Assembly (NCBI GenBank): GCA_026874595.1
Contig: CM049314.1
Span: forward strand, 61,361,300-61,425,299
DNA: 64,000 nt
DNA from: Sipunculus nudus
Taxonomy: Eukaryota > Annelida > Sipuncula > Golfingiida > Sipunculidae
Direction of reading: 5' to 3'
Below the pieces are notes generated by a model. The model saw nothing but the letters and a program-made list of their open reading frames with translations. It had not been told where the DNA came from and did not search any database. Position 1 is the stretch's first letter, and every line of letters begins with the position of its first letter. Shown here in pieces: positions 36,541 through 49,579 of the stretch. The position numbers and the translations under genes are program-made.

Positions 36541-38640
36541 TTTACATTTTCGGTGATGAGGGCTTATCTATTTGCAGGGTAGAGATAGGAACGAGATGGC
36601 TGTGTAGCATAGTCTCCCCTCTTACCTGAGTCCTGGAATACATCTGTGTTGTTGTTAGACCAGTTTTCCAGTATCTTATATAGCTTTGCACAGTCTTCCC
36701 TGTGATAAATGCTTCCCGGTGGAATGAGATTTGCTTGTCATTTTTCAAAAACTGAAGCCCATATGCCCCATAGGCAGTTGAGTTGAATACCTCCCCAAAT
36801 GTAAACCATGCAGTCACGTTCAACGAACCACTTCAGCTTACCGTCCATGTCACGAAGAACTTCTTACTGTATATAGAAAACGTTAACTTAAATTCAGCTG
36901 CTTCAACTTCTATACCTGAAACCCTCCACTGGATAGGGTGTGCAATACCATTTTCGGTCTGTGGTATGTCCAGCAGTTATCATCGCACTTGGCCTTTGTG
37001 ACCTCGGTATCAAGACTGTCTTTCATCTCGGTGATCGCATAGTAATACAAATGAAAACTCATCGTGCGGCTAAAGGTTCATGTTTCAATGCACATTGACC
37101 GATACATGGCGCCTGTGTTTATTCTTGGTCTGATAAGTCCAGGTGACATATAATTATGTATATGTTTGTGCAGATAAAACTGTATCGGTTTCGGACAATT
37201 CCCTAATGATAAGCAATATTTGCTCACGCGAAAACAAGATATCTTTCCGAATACACATCATTCTGAGGACTGAGACCTGAAAGCACCAGACAGCGGGTGC
37301 AACTATTGCTTTGCTGACAAAATTAAAACTTAAAAGTCAGGATCTTTTTACGATGGACAGAAAGGCGTATCCTATTTTTTCTTGTAACTGTGACTAAGTG
37401 GGAAAGTAGGATATTTTATGACTTATATTTACACCGAGGAAACATGAACGAGACAGCTGTGTACCATAGAGACTGTCCTGTCGGTTTATTCCTTATCTTA
37501 GTAATATTATAGTAATGCAAATGAAAAAAATCCTTTTTGATTGGACAGACTGAAGATGTCGATTGGGCAGACGGAAGCTGTTATTGATGCATGGCACACA
37601 CCAACAAGCACAATGACACACATTTACAGGCACCAAAGGTCGTTGCATTATCATTAACCCAAGGGATAAATCAATTTGTTCCATGTTTAGTTGTCTTTGC
37701 TAACTTCTGGATCCTTAGTACTTACATGCGCTTCATTTCAGGGGGATGATGGCATTTGGAAGACATATCTCCCTTGGTTTATTAATACCTTTTGTCCCCC
37801 GTACGTTTTAGGTAAATAAAAAATAGTTTTAATATTTCCAGATAATTCCGGATATTTTTGAAACTACACATCGATGCGAATTTGAAAAGGCTAGCTTCTC
37901 TAGGTCATCCAGACGTGTTTCACAAAATCCCTTCCAAGCTGAATTTTGAAGAAGTTTGAGGTGTCTGTCCATGTCACTTGCAGCTTCTTTCGGTTTCAGT
38001 TTAAGGACAATCATTTTCTTAAAGTCTTCTTGCTTGAGACCGTCCATTGGGAAGAGTTTTCAATTCTACTTTCAGTTTGTGGTCTGTCCAAGGGCCATCA
38101 GCGCACTTAGCCCCTGATATAGGGTTGCTTCGCCCCTATCTTGGTGATAACGCTTTAATTCAAACACAATCCAGGATCACCAGAGAGAGGGAGATGATGC
38201 TGATGCTTGGAGCACACCTTTAATTAATACCTTTTTTGAGGTTTCTCCACAGTGAGAGATCCGCTTCCTCCCTTGTTTTGACTTCAATGTGGGCATGATC
38301 TTGGGTCTCTTTTGCAAGTATCCTTAAAGCGGAGATTTGGTGGGACCTCTTGACCTGATGCCCCTTTCCATTTCACAATATATAAAGGTCTTTTGGGATA
38401 CGACCCCTTAGAAGATGGTCGTCGATTTGGACTGAAGGAGGACGTCTGTTCTGGTTGTCTTCCTATTGATTATCCATTTATTTATTATTCCTATTGTTCT
38501 GCATAGACAATCCATATCGAGCCTTGTCTCATGTTGTGTATGGCCCATGTTCCGCTACCACAAAGGAGAATGCTGAGAACACAAGCTTAGCCCGCCTTCC
38601 TCTGTGTGTTCAGTCTCAGGTTCCTATTTTCCAATACACG
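36541..38640 (-). mobile_element. Decayed and rearranged LINE segment, upstream of copy D
   Basis: Matches 12955-14640 but is rearranged: the block at 36590-36640 (ATAGGAACGAGATGGCTGTG) recurs in similar form at 37440-37480. Minus-strand frames keep RIPKDL (about 38410-38390) and an ILAKET..HAHIEV block, as in the copy upstream of B. A 72-codon frame at 37829-38047 is part of the same degraded element. Confidence 0.58.
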
Positions 38641-39430
38641 TCTTAACCAATTTAAACATTACGGTTTAAATAGAAATCATCATTGTTATTATTTATTAGG
38701 GATGCAGTTTCATGTACACAGGTTGAAATATGTTTTATGCAACAATCCTTTCCTAAAAATCATATTCTTAATATCCTATTTATAATACATATTACACTTT
38801 ATTTCTTTTTTCTGCAGCTGTGCGTTTGAAAATATATTGTCGTTATTTGTGCATAGTTTCTCTTACATGTTTTAACTTACATACTATCATAATGATATGC
38901 TTTCTGGTAAATCATATTATGTTTAATAGGCCTCTGACCTTCCATTATAAGTAAAAAAAAAACCTTTACAGATAAGGCCAGGGAAACCTTCATACATATT
39001 ATTCTGGGTGTAACACATGAAATCATCAGCATTCGATACCTAATTACAAATTCCAAATGCAACATATGGGATCATTGCTTATTTCCATAAAGTACGTGCA
39101 CAAGTCACCGAGACTCATTAAATAGCTCAGGTGTTCGCATATTTATATCAGACACGTATTGACGATCCTTTTGCTGTTGGTTAGCTCCTATAACTAAAAA
39201 AACAGAAACCTGTGAGGAAGTTTTTCAACAACAAAAAAAAAAAAACAGAAGAATGTGGAGGGAATTGTAACCGTTCGCAGAATCTTCCTTAAAAAAAATC
39301 GTCACAGGCGAACTAGCTTGGTTCGGTGAAACTTCAGCTAGATAATTTTGCATGAACTTATAACTGATTATTTGGACAGGTGGGATATTTGCTAATTTAG
39401 CAGGTTTGACAGGATGATATTTTAGGCAAG
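38641..39430. other. Upstream flank of copy D
   Basis: Non-coding and alignable with 14690-15400 and 24290-24955, including TAAGTCACCGAGAC-like sequence at 39102 (also near 15100 and 24826). Confidence 0.55.
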
Positions 39431-39435
39431 TCATG

Positions 39436-39612
39436 TATAAATGAACACTCGTTTGCTGTTATTCAAGGGACGATTTGAACACGTATAGTTCACGATCACA
39501 TTGATATTCGATACGACGGAGCCCAGGGTAAGGAATAACTCTTTTTTTTCGTACCGTGTGATAATTTAGGGGCAATAAGTCAAGAAACAATTGTCAACCA
39601 GGTCTCAAAAAG
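39436..39612 (+). promoter_or_regulatory. Candidate promoter and non-coding first exon of copy D
   Basis: TATAAATG at 39436-39443, then CTCGTTTGCTGTTATTCAAGG, and the donor AAAAAG|GTAAGAATA (exon end 39612). The matching acceptor is ACGTTTCAG ending at 39850, leaving 34 nt of 5' UTR before the ATG at 39885. Confidence 0.58.
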
Positions 39613-39755
39613 GTAAGAATACATGTGTGCTATGGATTGATCTTTTAACTCGTCCCTTATAAAACTATGCATGGCACTGACGTTTAAATGGTCATTTTAG
39701 TATTTCCATTTCGTTTAAATGCTTACAAATTTTACATTATACAAATTAAACAATG

Positions 39756-39756
<1 letters not shown>

Positions 39757-39819
<63 letters not shown>
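39757..39819. repeat. (TA)n microsatellite in the presumed 5'-UTR intron of copy D
   Basis: About 60 bp of TA ending roughly 30 nt before the inferred splice acceptor. It creates a spurious in-frame N-terminal extension of Tyr/Ile repeats to exon 1. Confidence 0.95.
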
Positions 39820-39823
<4 letters not shown>

Positions 39824-39884
39824 CAAAGACAAAAACTGTTTACGTTTCAGTTCTGCCATATATCTGTTACAAGCAAATCATAAA

Positions 39885-42704
39885 ATGGAGGGTAATTCAG
39901 AGAACATTGCATTGGACAAATTAGGACGGGACCAGATTATAGGCATATGTGTGGCTCTCCTGGTTCAGTGGCCGTCCGTTCTTCATAGCATAGGATATAA
40001 TTTCTTCGCAGCAACACCAGACCATTGGTGCGCTGTTGACAAACATCCTCAGCTTGTAAACCTTACGGAATATCAATGGAAATTAATATCTATCCCAAGC
40101 AAGGTTGGTTTTATTACTTTTATTTTAGGGTGTGCAGATAAAGGCGGAATTAACTGTCTCGTTATTGAAGTATGCTTTATGCGCAAAACGGTTGGAATGC
40201 TGTGTCGAGGCTCGTCTGGGATTGTGCCTTTGAGGCTCAGTGAAAGGTGGTTTGTGTAATAAATACGGCTTAGTTCACCAACAATGTAATTCCTGGAATG
40301 ACTAATTATATCGTCCGGAATGAGCATGGTCTGCTATAAGCAGATAATACAGAACATAGCAAATCATACATGGTGACGTATGCAATGTAGGATCAGTCTC
40401 GAGATTAAAATCACTCCAGGCTCCTCACGATCCGTTTGAAACTGTAAAGATATGTTAAAAGGCAATTCTCATCTTGATCCTGTAAAAACACTCGCCTGTC
40501 CAAGCAATTTAGCATAAATGTATCAGAATCATTTGAAGTCATTTTTTCTTCACCGTCTTCCATTAAAACGGTTTTCTGATCTAATTTTGTGGGATTTACC
40601 TCAACAGTAAACCTTTTGTGTGTGTGACTTGTACCTCTATCAGAGTTAATACAGATGTAAAATGACTTAGAATACAAGTTATTGTATAGACATAGATTTG
40701 AATAAACAGCAACAGTCGGGACTAAAACTGATAAGAATAACAGAAAAATTTAATAATTAATGTGATTGACCTTGAAAAAAACAAACCTTGACCAATCTAT
40801 CCCATGTCGTTCATATTTTACAGAAAGTAGCACCTGGACTGATTTAACGTTTTCCATCAATATTTTATACATATTGATAACATACGCTTCTTCAGCGAAA
40901 GCAAATTTTATCCCAAAATTTTATATTACTTTTGATTTTTAACAGTCTTAACAGTCTCACAAACGGTGTTTAATACAATTAAAACATGGAATATGACTTG
41001 GATAAAATGTTGGATAAAATGAATTTTTTAATATTTACCTCTGATAAGACATGAATATTTCTTAAGATTTTGATCCTCATATGGTTATTTCAGATATTTC
41101 TTATTTTATTTTAACAGTCTCACAAGCAGTGTTGAATACGTTCTCTGCTCTCTTATAAACAACAAATGATGGTCACTTTTTCTAATTTGACTGGTAGCCC
41201 AGACCGTAATTTAATAAGTAACCCTTTCCTCTTACCTACACATATGCAGATACAGGACGGTCAAAGACAGTTCAGTCAATGTGAGATGTATTCCTGGCCA
41301 TCACCTCCTAACATTTCCTCGACAGAAATTTGGAAAATACTAAATTCGCGAATGCATGGAACTACTCCGGTCGGAAAGAACCAGACTTCGTGCTCTATGT
41401 GGGAATATGATCGACTCAGTGGCGTCCATGACTCTTTAGTAACAGAACATGATTTGGTTTGTGAGAAAGCATGGTTAATATCCACGGTGGCCTCTGTCTT
41501 TGCCGTCGGTGCGATTATTGGAATGCCAGCGTTTGGATATTTGGCAGACATGTTTGGCAGACGTAAAGTGCTGATCTTAACCAGTGTGGCGACAGTTGGG
41601 TTTGGAATAGGTTTGACTTTCTGTGAGGATCTGGCCCTGTTCATTTTTATGCGTTTTGTTGTTTCATGTTTCATAAACGGCGCAGTCTGTGTCAGTTTTA
41701 CCTATGCTATGGAAATCGTGGACCAAAGTCAGCGCTCCCTCGTCTCAAGTTTGATGTGGATAACGTGGGCATTTGGGGAAGTGGTTTTAACTGGTGTTGC
41801 ATACTTTCTTCGTAAGCGATTTGACTTCATGATAATATCCGCTTTGAGTACTGGTGTAATTCTGATTCCGATTTGGTTTATTCCGGAATCACGCCACTGG
41901 CTAATCGCCAAAGGGAACAGCATGGAAACGGCAAAAAGTGTTCCATCCTTGGTTAACACTAACAAGCACCAGGTAAATGAGCGTTTATCAGAAGGTGACA
42001 GAAAGGATGACGGCGAAGAAACAAAGCTGATGGATTTAGTTAAAACACCAGGTATTCGTACGGTATCCTTTATTCTTTGGATAAACTGGTTTACTGACAC
42101 ATTGACATTTTATGCGATATCTTGGAATGCCTCAGATATCGCAGGGAATATATATTTGAACGTTTTGCTTTCTGGAGCAGTCGAACTCCCGGCGTACATA
42201 ATTATGGTACCCCTCTTGCAGAAACTTGGTCGCCGGATATCGTTTGCTGGAACTAACATCCTAGCAGGGGTCTTCATGTTGTGTTCTACGGCGGCCCCTG
42301 AATTGCAGGTTACCATGGTTATGTTATCAAAATTCTTCGTAACGATATCCTTTTCTGTGATTTATCAATGGACGACAGAACTCTACCCTACAGTAGCTAG
42401 GTCATCAGGGCTTGGGGTTGCTAACATATGGGCTAGAACTGGAGCTGTGGTTTCCCCCTATTTGCCTCTTCTTGGACCATGGATATTACCGACCACATGC
42501 GGCTTCCTGTGTATAGTTGCTACCATCCCCAGGTTTCTTCTTCCGGAAACTCGGAATGTGCTACCATCTAACGTCAAAGATGCGGAAACAATAGCAAAGA
42601 AAGAGATCTTTGATCGCATGAAATGTTGTAAGCGGAACGAGGAACAAGCGTTACTAGCAGAGGGAAACGCAGAGGAAGACTATGCATCCAACGCTGGTAT
42701 TTAA
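39885..42704 (+). CDS. SLC22-like organic cation/carnitine transporter, copy D (intact)
   Basis: Exon 1 39885-40103 (MEGNSEN to SIPSK, donor AAG|GTTGGT) and exon 2 41250-42704 (acceptor CATATGCAG|ATA), phase 0, 557 aa. The two residues fewer than copy A come from a shorter Gly/Glu loop (KDDGEETK) and a missing Lys in LPETRN. Motifs in order: FFAATPDHWC after helix 1; loop with NLT and NIS sites; GYLADMFGRRK; PESRHWLIAKG; WINWFTDTLTFYAIS in helix 7; KLGRRIS; TELYPTVARSSG; LPETRN; charged C-terminal tail. It differs from A most clearly in helix 7 and after helix 2, which may change substrate range. The frame also extends upstream through the TA repeat, but the shared MEGN start is preferred. 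Promoter, 5' exon and splice sites look intact. Confidence 0.94.
40205..40222 (+). other. tRNA-Pro primer-binding-site-like sequence in intron of copy D
   Basis: TCGAGGCTCGTCTGGGAT, three mismatches to the four-copy consensus; the most decayed site among A, B and D. Confidence 0.4.
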
Positions 42705-43980
42705 AATGTTTTAAGATTTTATAAAAATTTAGGAGGGTACACACTTTTATTGGTACTTGGCACACTTCCGTCATGTCCCGTATCCCATGCGCAAAAACAT
42801 GATATGGAATATTGATTGTACTTGTACCTTTTGTCATAAATGTGATCAATAATGATTCCAACTTGTAGAATGAGAACCAGTCATGAATCAAGCGCTACAC
42901 AGTGGACATATGTTGAACTAGTTACAGTGTAAAATACCTGGGGTGCAATCGGGGGTATTTTAAGCATGTTTAGACCTACATAAACGTGTAATTAATCGTT
43001 CCCCGTAAGCACAAAACAAGTCCCCTAGGACCCAGCTGTACAGTCTGCAACTAAATGTCAAACGGTCAGGCTAATTAGAGATAGAGGCTTCTTAATTTCA
43101 CCATTACAGGTTGATGTCAAGTTTATATACATAACTTCACGAAATTTTTATGAACATTTTGAATGAGTTATAAAAAAATATACTTTTACAAAAAATATGC
43201 ACCTACTACAGAAATATGCCAGAATGTTTGCAAACTCATATACAAGAGTCAATAACATCGTGTAGAGCTAGGACAAGATTTAAATAAGTTATATCCTTAT
43301 GAGCAATAAGGTGGATTTTCAATCACTAACGGGAACATCGGCATAAATATTGAGTCACAGCTGCTCTTTTCATTTACAAGTGCACTGTTACAGGCCAAAC
43401 TTATACCAAAATACACCCTGGGCGCATTCCGAAACGGAACTCCGTGATTGCGCCATCTAGTATTCGTGTAAGAAATATTACTTATTGAGAGTCATGAGAG
43501 TAATTCAGGGTGGTTTTATTGCAGTCATATTCTTATTTTGTGCCTTTGTTTGTTTTTTTTAAGTTAAATATTGAATTACAAGCGCTAATATCTATACTGT
43601 AAACTGCATTCAATGCTACAATTCTAAAGCACTGTGTCTGTAGATCTATAAGGTGGAGAAAGGGAAAAAACTGAATAAATTGAAAACTGTGTCGTCAGAT
43701 TTATTCATATCGACGTTTAACATATTGTAGGACACATATATGCTTTTATTAAATATATGACGTATGTTTTTATACTAATGTCTGGGTCAAGTAAAAGGAA
43801 CATGACTTTTCAAGTTTATCCATCTTGAGACTCGTCTTTACCTCGAATTATGCAAGACAGTGGCTGATGGTTGAAATGGTATGGTTTATAACGGTACCCT
43901 TAATTTGTAGTACTTAATTTGAGTAATTTGATGTTGCGTGGATAATTCTGCTTTCATGTCAATCGCTTGTTTCTCTGTCA
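42705..43980. other. 3' flank of copy D
   Basis: Non-coding; about 42705-43740 is shared with the flanks of A and B. AATAAA occurs at about 43673. Nothing recognised after 43740. Confidence 0.5.

Positions 43981-43986
<6 letters not shown>

Positions 43987-44041
<55 letters not shown>
43987..44041. repeat. (TA)n microsatellite
   Basis: About 55 bp of TA dinucleotides. Confidence 0.95.
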
Positions 44042-44045
<4 letters not shown>

Positions 44046-45780
44046 GTACTCTGAAACAATGAAGAAAATGACGTTTTCCTTGAAACAGGACCCAAACATA
44101 TGGAACGTGTCCGAGAAAAAAACAGGTTTCTGCTTTACTTTCAAGATAAATTATTCGCCGTTATTATACCAAGTTTAAATGTTTAAATCTCATTAGTGCA
44201 GTATTAAAACAGAACTTGAAGACCTGTATACTTAAATCATAATTTGTAAAACTGGTATCTCATACCATATTTCTTTGTAAACAATCTGTGCAGTGGATAG
44301 CCCTTGTGACCTAGTTTTAGAGAATGTATCTCTCTCACTTTAATGTGCTAAGTGCTTATTCCCATTGCCAGTTTTCTCCATGAATGTCTGGCGCCACCTG
44401 GGCATTGTACATTTGTTTGTACACTGTTAAATTTTGTGTGTAGATCTTAAAAAGCTTTCGGCCTTGTAAGTGCTCATACAACTAGCTTCATCATAGCCTC
44501 GGTCTCTGATTGTATACTTAACTGAAATGTATGGTTTACTAGTTACTTGTATTCAAACAGTTTTTGGTTTATCATTTAAAACTAAAACCTGACATGCTGT
44601 GATCACGCTGCAGTAGATGTAGATTCAAGTCTGGACCTCTTTTCAAGTGCTGGTGCTATTATGGTAATTATCGAAGTTTTTACGTGAAAGAATACTGTTT
44701 AATCTGGTAGGGCAAATGTAATATATTTTGTTTCATTCCATAAATCCAAAGTATTCCAGATTCTATGCTCCATAAGGCTAATTTCAATGCATTAATAAGC
44801 CGAGAGCTTGCAACAGTCGAATTACCATTAGGTTGTCCTTGGCGTGGTTCTGCATCGTCAAGTCAGACGTCGGTAGCATAGTGCAGTTATGGCTAGTTTT
44901 AAAGCTTCGCGAACACAGGACTTTCCATTCTAGAGCCTGACCTTTCCGGGCATACCTTTTTTCTCCTATACTAACCTGCTGGTATCAAGAAGTGTACTGC
45001 CTTTTGATAGATCCGGGCTAGCCAAACTTAGGTGCTCAACAACTGGATGAACACTAACCTTGAAAAGTTGAAACTGTATTAACTGGTTCAGTAATCTCAA
45101 ACAGAAGAATGGCCGGTGTGTTCAATCATTTTCGTGTTTGACCAATGACTACTGCTTCATGCCTTTCTGGAAAACAAAACACGCCAATAAATTCTTAACT
45201 CGGAGCCCTTTTGAAAATGACGTCATTAGAAACGTCACCCTCCTAGATGGACTTTTTCGTTCATTTCGGTTTAGCCGGGCTTTTCTGTTTGGCACATATT
45301 ACTAAGGCTTGTGTTTTTGCTTTGTGCCGTAATAGCTCTAAGTGACAAGATCTTTGTCAGAGCGAGCAAATATCTATACGTGTAAGCCATGGGAGTAACT
45401 TATTTTCACTGTGGTTTGACATAGTACAGACGTATATGCTCTAGGAAAAATAACTTGGTAACAGTGATAAAAAATATAGGACTTAATATTGAACAAATAT
45501 ACAAAGGGGACCCTTTACAACTTCACATGCAATACAGGGGCAACGCACTGGCACATCCTTGCATTTCGTGTTGAAAAGAAAGAAAAACAACCCATTCATA
45601 TCCATGAAATTGCATTTTTTTTTCTTTATTTTAGTACACATAACCTTGTCTCGGCAAGGTGCGCCTACAAAAACACCTCTTAGCTCACAGCACACTGTTC
45701 ACTTAGCTTATCACTAAGGCAACCAGCAGGAGATTCGTCCACCGTGATGACCTAAAATTCGTCTTTCGGGTTTTTTTCTG
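44042..45780. other. Intergenic, nothing recognised
   Basis: No gene supported. A full cAMP-response-type palindrome TGACGTCA lies at about 45219; with no gene nearby its meaning is unclear. Confidence 0.4.
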
Positions 45781-46038
45781 GAGGGTACAGATTTGTTTTA
45801 GATCACACAAAGGGAAAGATAAAAAGGAGTGGTCGAGGATGGTCATGAAAATGACCTATTCAAAATCGATGTACATATCGACCATAAATGAGACATGGGG
45901 TGACATTCTTGGTCTTCTTCTGTGGTTCTTCCTAGTCTGCAGGTTTCACAACCGCAACAGAAAAGTGATTGTTACACATGCGTAAATCTGTGAACTAAAA
46001 ATATAGCAATGAAAAGGGACTGTAGTGCTGTGTGAACA
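45781..46038 (+). repeat. Internally deleted tandem copy of the 1.3-kb repeat that follows
   Basis: Block A (45781-45907) matches 46041-46167 almost perfectly, and block B (45919-46038) matches 47214-47333. The roughly 1 kb between the blocks in the full copy is replaced here by about 11 bp. Confidence 0.85.
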
Positions 46039-46040
46039 GG

Positions 46041-47333
46041 GAGGGTACAGATTTGTTTTATATCACACAAAGGGAAAGATAAAAAGGAGTGGTCGAGGAT
46101 GGTCATGAAAATGACCTATTCAAAATCGATGTACATATCGACCATAAATGAGACATGGGGTGACATTTGTCTGCTGCATGGAATTTAATTTGACACTTCC
46201 TGTTAAATTGGCCAACAAATGATCGATCCGATTTCAAGTGAACTTTTTATATGCCTGTCATGACAGTCTTTCCACTTTCGAAAAAAAAAAAATTAGACAA
46301 TTATCAAACAAACTATTAGACACAAGGGAGGGGGAGGTCTATCACAAATGTAAACAAATCACCTGTTGTTCCCTTACAACTTGCCAACCTTTACCACAAC
46401 AATCATAACCTAAATCAGTGCAATCACCTATTCCAACAACATAACCTATCTGGGGCCACACCTGATCGCATGCATAATTATTAGCATTGGCAGCATGCAT
46501 ATTAATGAGCATTAATTATGATTATTCATAAATAGCAAGCAATTTGACAATTCAATACAAAATTAAAGAAATCTGGTACCTTTTTGTGCGGTTTCCCATT
46601 CAGTAGATCACCTATGGATTACTATGCCACTATCGAAGATGTGCTGTCAAAATAACGGAATTTCTGTCAAGTGAAATTCACATTCCTTTTAAAACAACTG
46701 GATTTCATTGGGAAATTCTGAATGTTTTCATCAACTGCCATTCTGTGCCATGAAAAACAATTATAAGACTACGTAAAATTAATACTTTAATATTCAGAAT
46801 TTTAAAAATAGAATCTAGATTAATACTGGTCCAGCTCACAATGTGTTGTAAAATTATCCTTGTTGGCAAATAACCAGCATGAACTTGACATGTGCGAAGG
46901 TCTCATGCCTTGCCATTTTATAGGGCTTTTCCCCTGAAAACTGGCGTTTCACATGACCATTAGTTATTTTTCGTCTCCTGAAAATCATATGCAATTTGTT
47001 AATGCTATTGCGATGCTTAGTTAAATATAAACTAAGCCACCACTGAATAAAATTTATTTACGAATATCAGGAACGCCCAATGGTTTTCATTCATTATTTA
47101 GTTATTTTATAAAGTTTGATAGGATCTTTTGAGATGAAATTTGGATTATTTAGGGGAACTATGAAATGTATTGCAGGCGACGTATAATATGCAACATCCA
47201 AACATTTTTAGGATCTGTGGTTCTTCCTAGTCTGCAGGTTTCACAACCGCAACAGAAAAGTGATTGTTACACATGCGTAAATCTGTGAACTAAAAATATA
47301 GCAATGAAAAGGGACTGTAGTGCTGTGTGAACA
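46041..47333 (+). repeat. Full-length 1.3-kb repeat unit (A' ... B')
   Basis: Starts GAGGGTACAGATTTGTTTTA and ends TGCTGTGTGAACA. Non-coding. Near identity with the adjacent short copy implies a recent tandem duplication followed, or accompanied, by internal deletion. No terminal inverted repeats are apparent. Confidence 0.75.
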
Positions 47334-49579
47334 CAACTGTATCAAATACTGTACAGTTAATACAGTTTTTAGAACCAGCGTTAGCGTGAAACGGACCCTT
47401 TAAGTTGAATCAGAATCTTAATGCAGGAGGAGTTTTTAAGTATTGCTGCTAGTTAAGTCTGCCTCTTAAAAGGAGTTTTAATCAGAGTGGATATTACATT
47501 AAGATCTTCATAACGTTTTTTTTTCACATGATAATGCGTACAGGTCTTCCCCATCACACTTGCCAAACATGTCAGCGACAACTGCCGGTGAATGTTCGGG
47601 TCCTTTATTTCGCCAAATAGTTTGTACTTTTGTTATATCCGTGATGATTTATATTACCAAACATTCGTTATCTTTACCGGTGAGGTTCCTCCCGGAGTTT
47701 CTGGTTTGTATTTGATTTCATTTGACAAAATCTGTGATGCTGGCTAATTGGACCCGTACCCTGCAGATGACCTTTATGGGCAGTGATGCTCACGGAAAAG
47801 GTCTATTTTACTAAGATCTCATAAGTTGGTCCCATTTACTACATCTATACAATAAATGTCAACTTCTCGTGCAGTGGTTAAAGTGAAAGCTACATTTTTG
47901 TTAATATTATAGCTTTGTAGTACTATAATAATTGCTATGTTACCTTTACAAGATACACCCTAACCACATCTTGAAAACAATTTAAAAGCCTCCATAAAAA
48001 CCTAGTCAAATGGATATTCGAGTAAAAGGTCATTCCTTTTTAAAAAATAGTTTACAATTCATTTACACGATCCCTATCAGTAATAAAATTCACTTCTAAT
48101 TAAAACAAAGTTGGGTTCAAGCATGCGCAAATGATGTAACCTTCAGACGTCAAGAGTGTGGCGTGTGTATAACAAAACTGAATTTTGACTCTGCTTAGTG
48201 GCGACCAATCGGTAGGATGATCCACATAACGTATTCAATATACAAGATAATTATCATCATCTACCCAATTAACATGCATGTCCAGGTGTGGCAAAGGATA
48301 TTTAAATTACAACAATCATCATATAAAGAACTATATCCCATCCAAGTGCATGAGAATACTTTTTAAAAATGTGTTGGTCAAACGTCATTAAAATAAAATG
48401 AAAATAAAGAACACACTATAGTTTATATGTTGCTACTCAATACATTGTAATGCATACAGTAGTTCTTCAAGAAACTACAAAAACGGATATGATGATAACA
48501 ATGGAATAAAATGTGATAAAAAATTTCCCTAAGCCCCTCCTTTTTCCTTTACTGTGGAGGTACTATGTACAGCATCAGAATCAACCATCTGCCAATCATT
48601 AATTATCACCTGTCAATCATTATCACCTGTCAATCAATCAATCAATCAACAATTAACAGTTAATCATGATCAATATATGAAATGTGTCACTGCAGGACAC
48701 TCTTTCAAGGATTCCTCAACACTACCACAACACATTTGCATCAGGATTCCTTGTACTAATGAACAATCTACCCCGGCTGTAGCCTAATTATAATCCACAA
48801 ATATGTAGTAACTGCACCTTTAATAAGTTTGTCAAATGTAGGAATGATGAATATACCAAATAGTAGTTTTTTTTCAGTTGCATTCAAGCATGCACATTAA
48901 AAAAATTACTGTTCTGCTTCTGCTTTTCCTTCTTGGCAAGTCACCCGACCGTAATCTGAGGTATTTTGTATATCTGATAAACTGATCTAAAGTACTTTGT
49001 GTATCATACATACTGATCTACTGCACTCAATGAGCTATACACCAAATGACACCTGCCATCACCTTCACTGTCGGCACTGACTGTCACTGACTATGCAGGT
49101 GACATTTCTGCTTCACTGATCACGTCATCGATATATATTATCACTATTAAAAAAAACTAAAGGTAAACTTGATCACAAGCACCTTGATTCAAGTCTTAAC
49201 ATCTGCATCAATTTTATGTATTATTCATGTTATATATGGCCTTTTGACATTGCCGATGAAATGAAATGTACAAACTGACGTTCAAGTGACTTTTCTTACA
49301 AATGCAGGAAATGCTTAACCTCAATATCTAGCCAATATATTAAAATGTTACTCTTAAGGTCATTTGCTTCAAAGAGACATAGGGGTAAAATAGTGTTAAT
49401 AATGCATGAATGACAGTAAATGAATCCTGTCTGATAGCTAATATGTCTAATTGTCTCGTACATGTTTCAAATACTGTTTTTCCCCTTCTTGAAGCAAGAA
49501 AAACTTGGGAGTGCACCTTTATGCTATTATGTGTGTAAAGTATTGAAACACAGGCGTGCAATGGCTACACACCAGGACT
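47334..49579. other. Intergenic; short (TCAA)n tract
   Basis: (TCAA)n at about 48630-48650, preceded by three copies of a CACCTGTCAATCATTA-like phrase. Otherwise nothing recognised. Confidence 0.45.
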
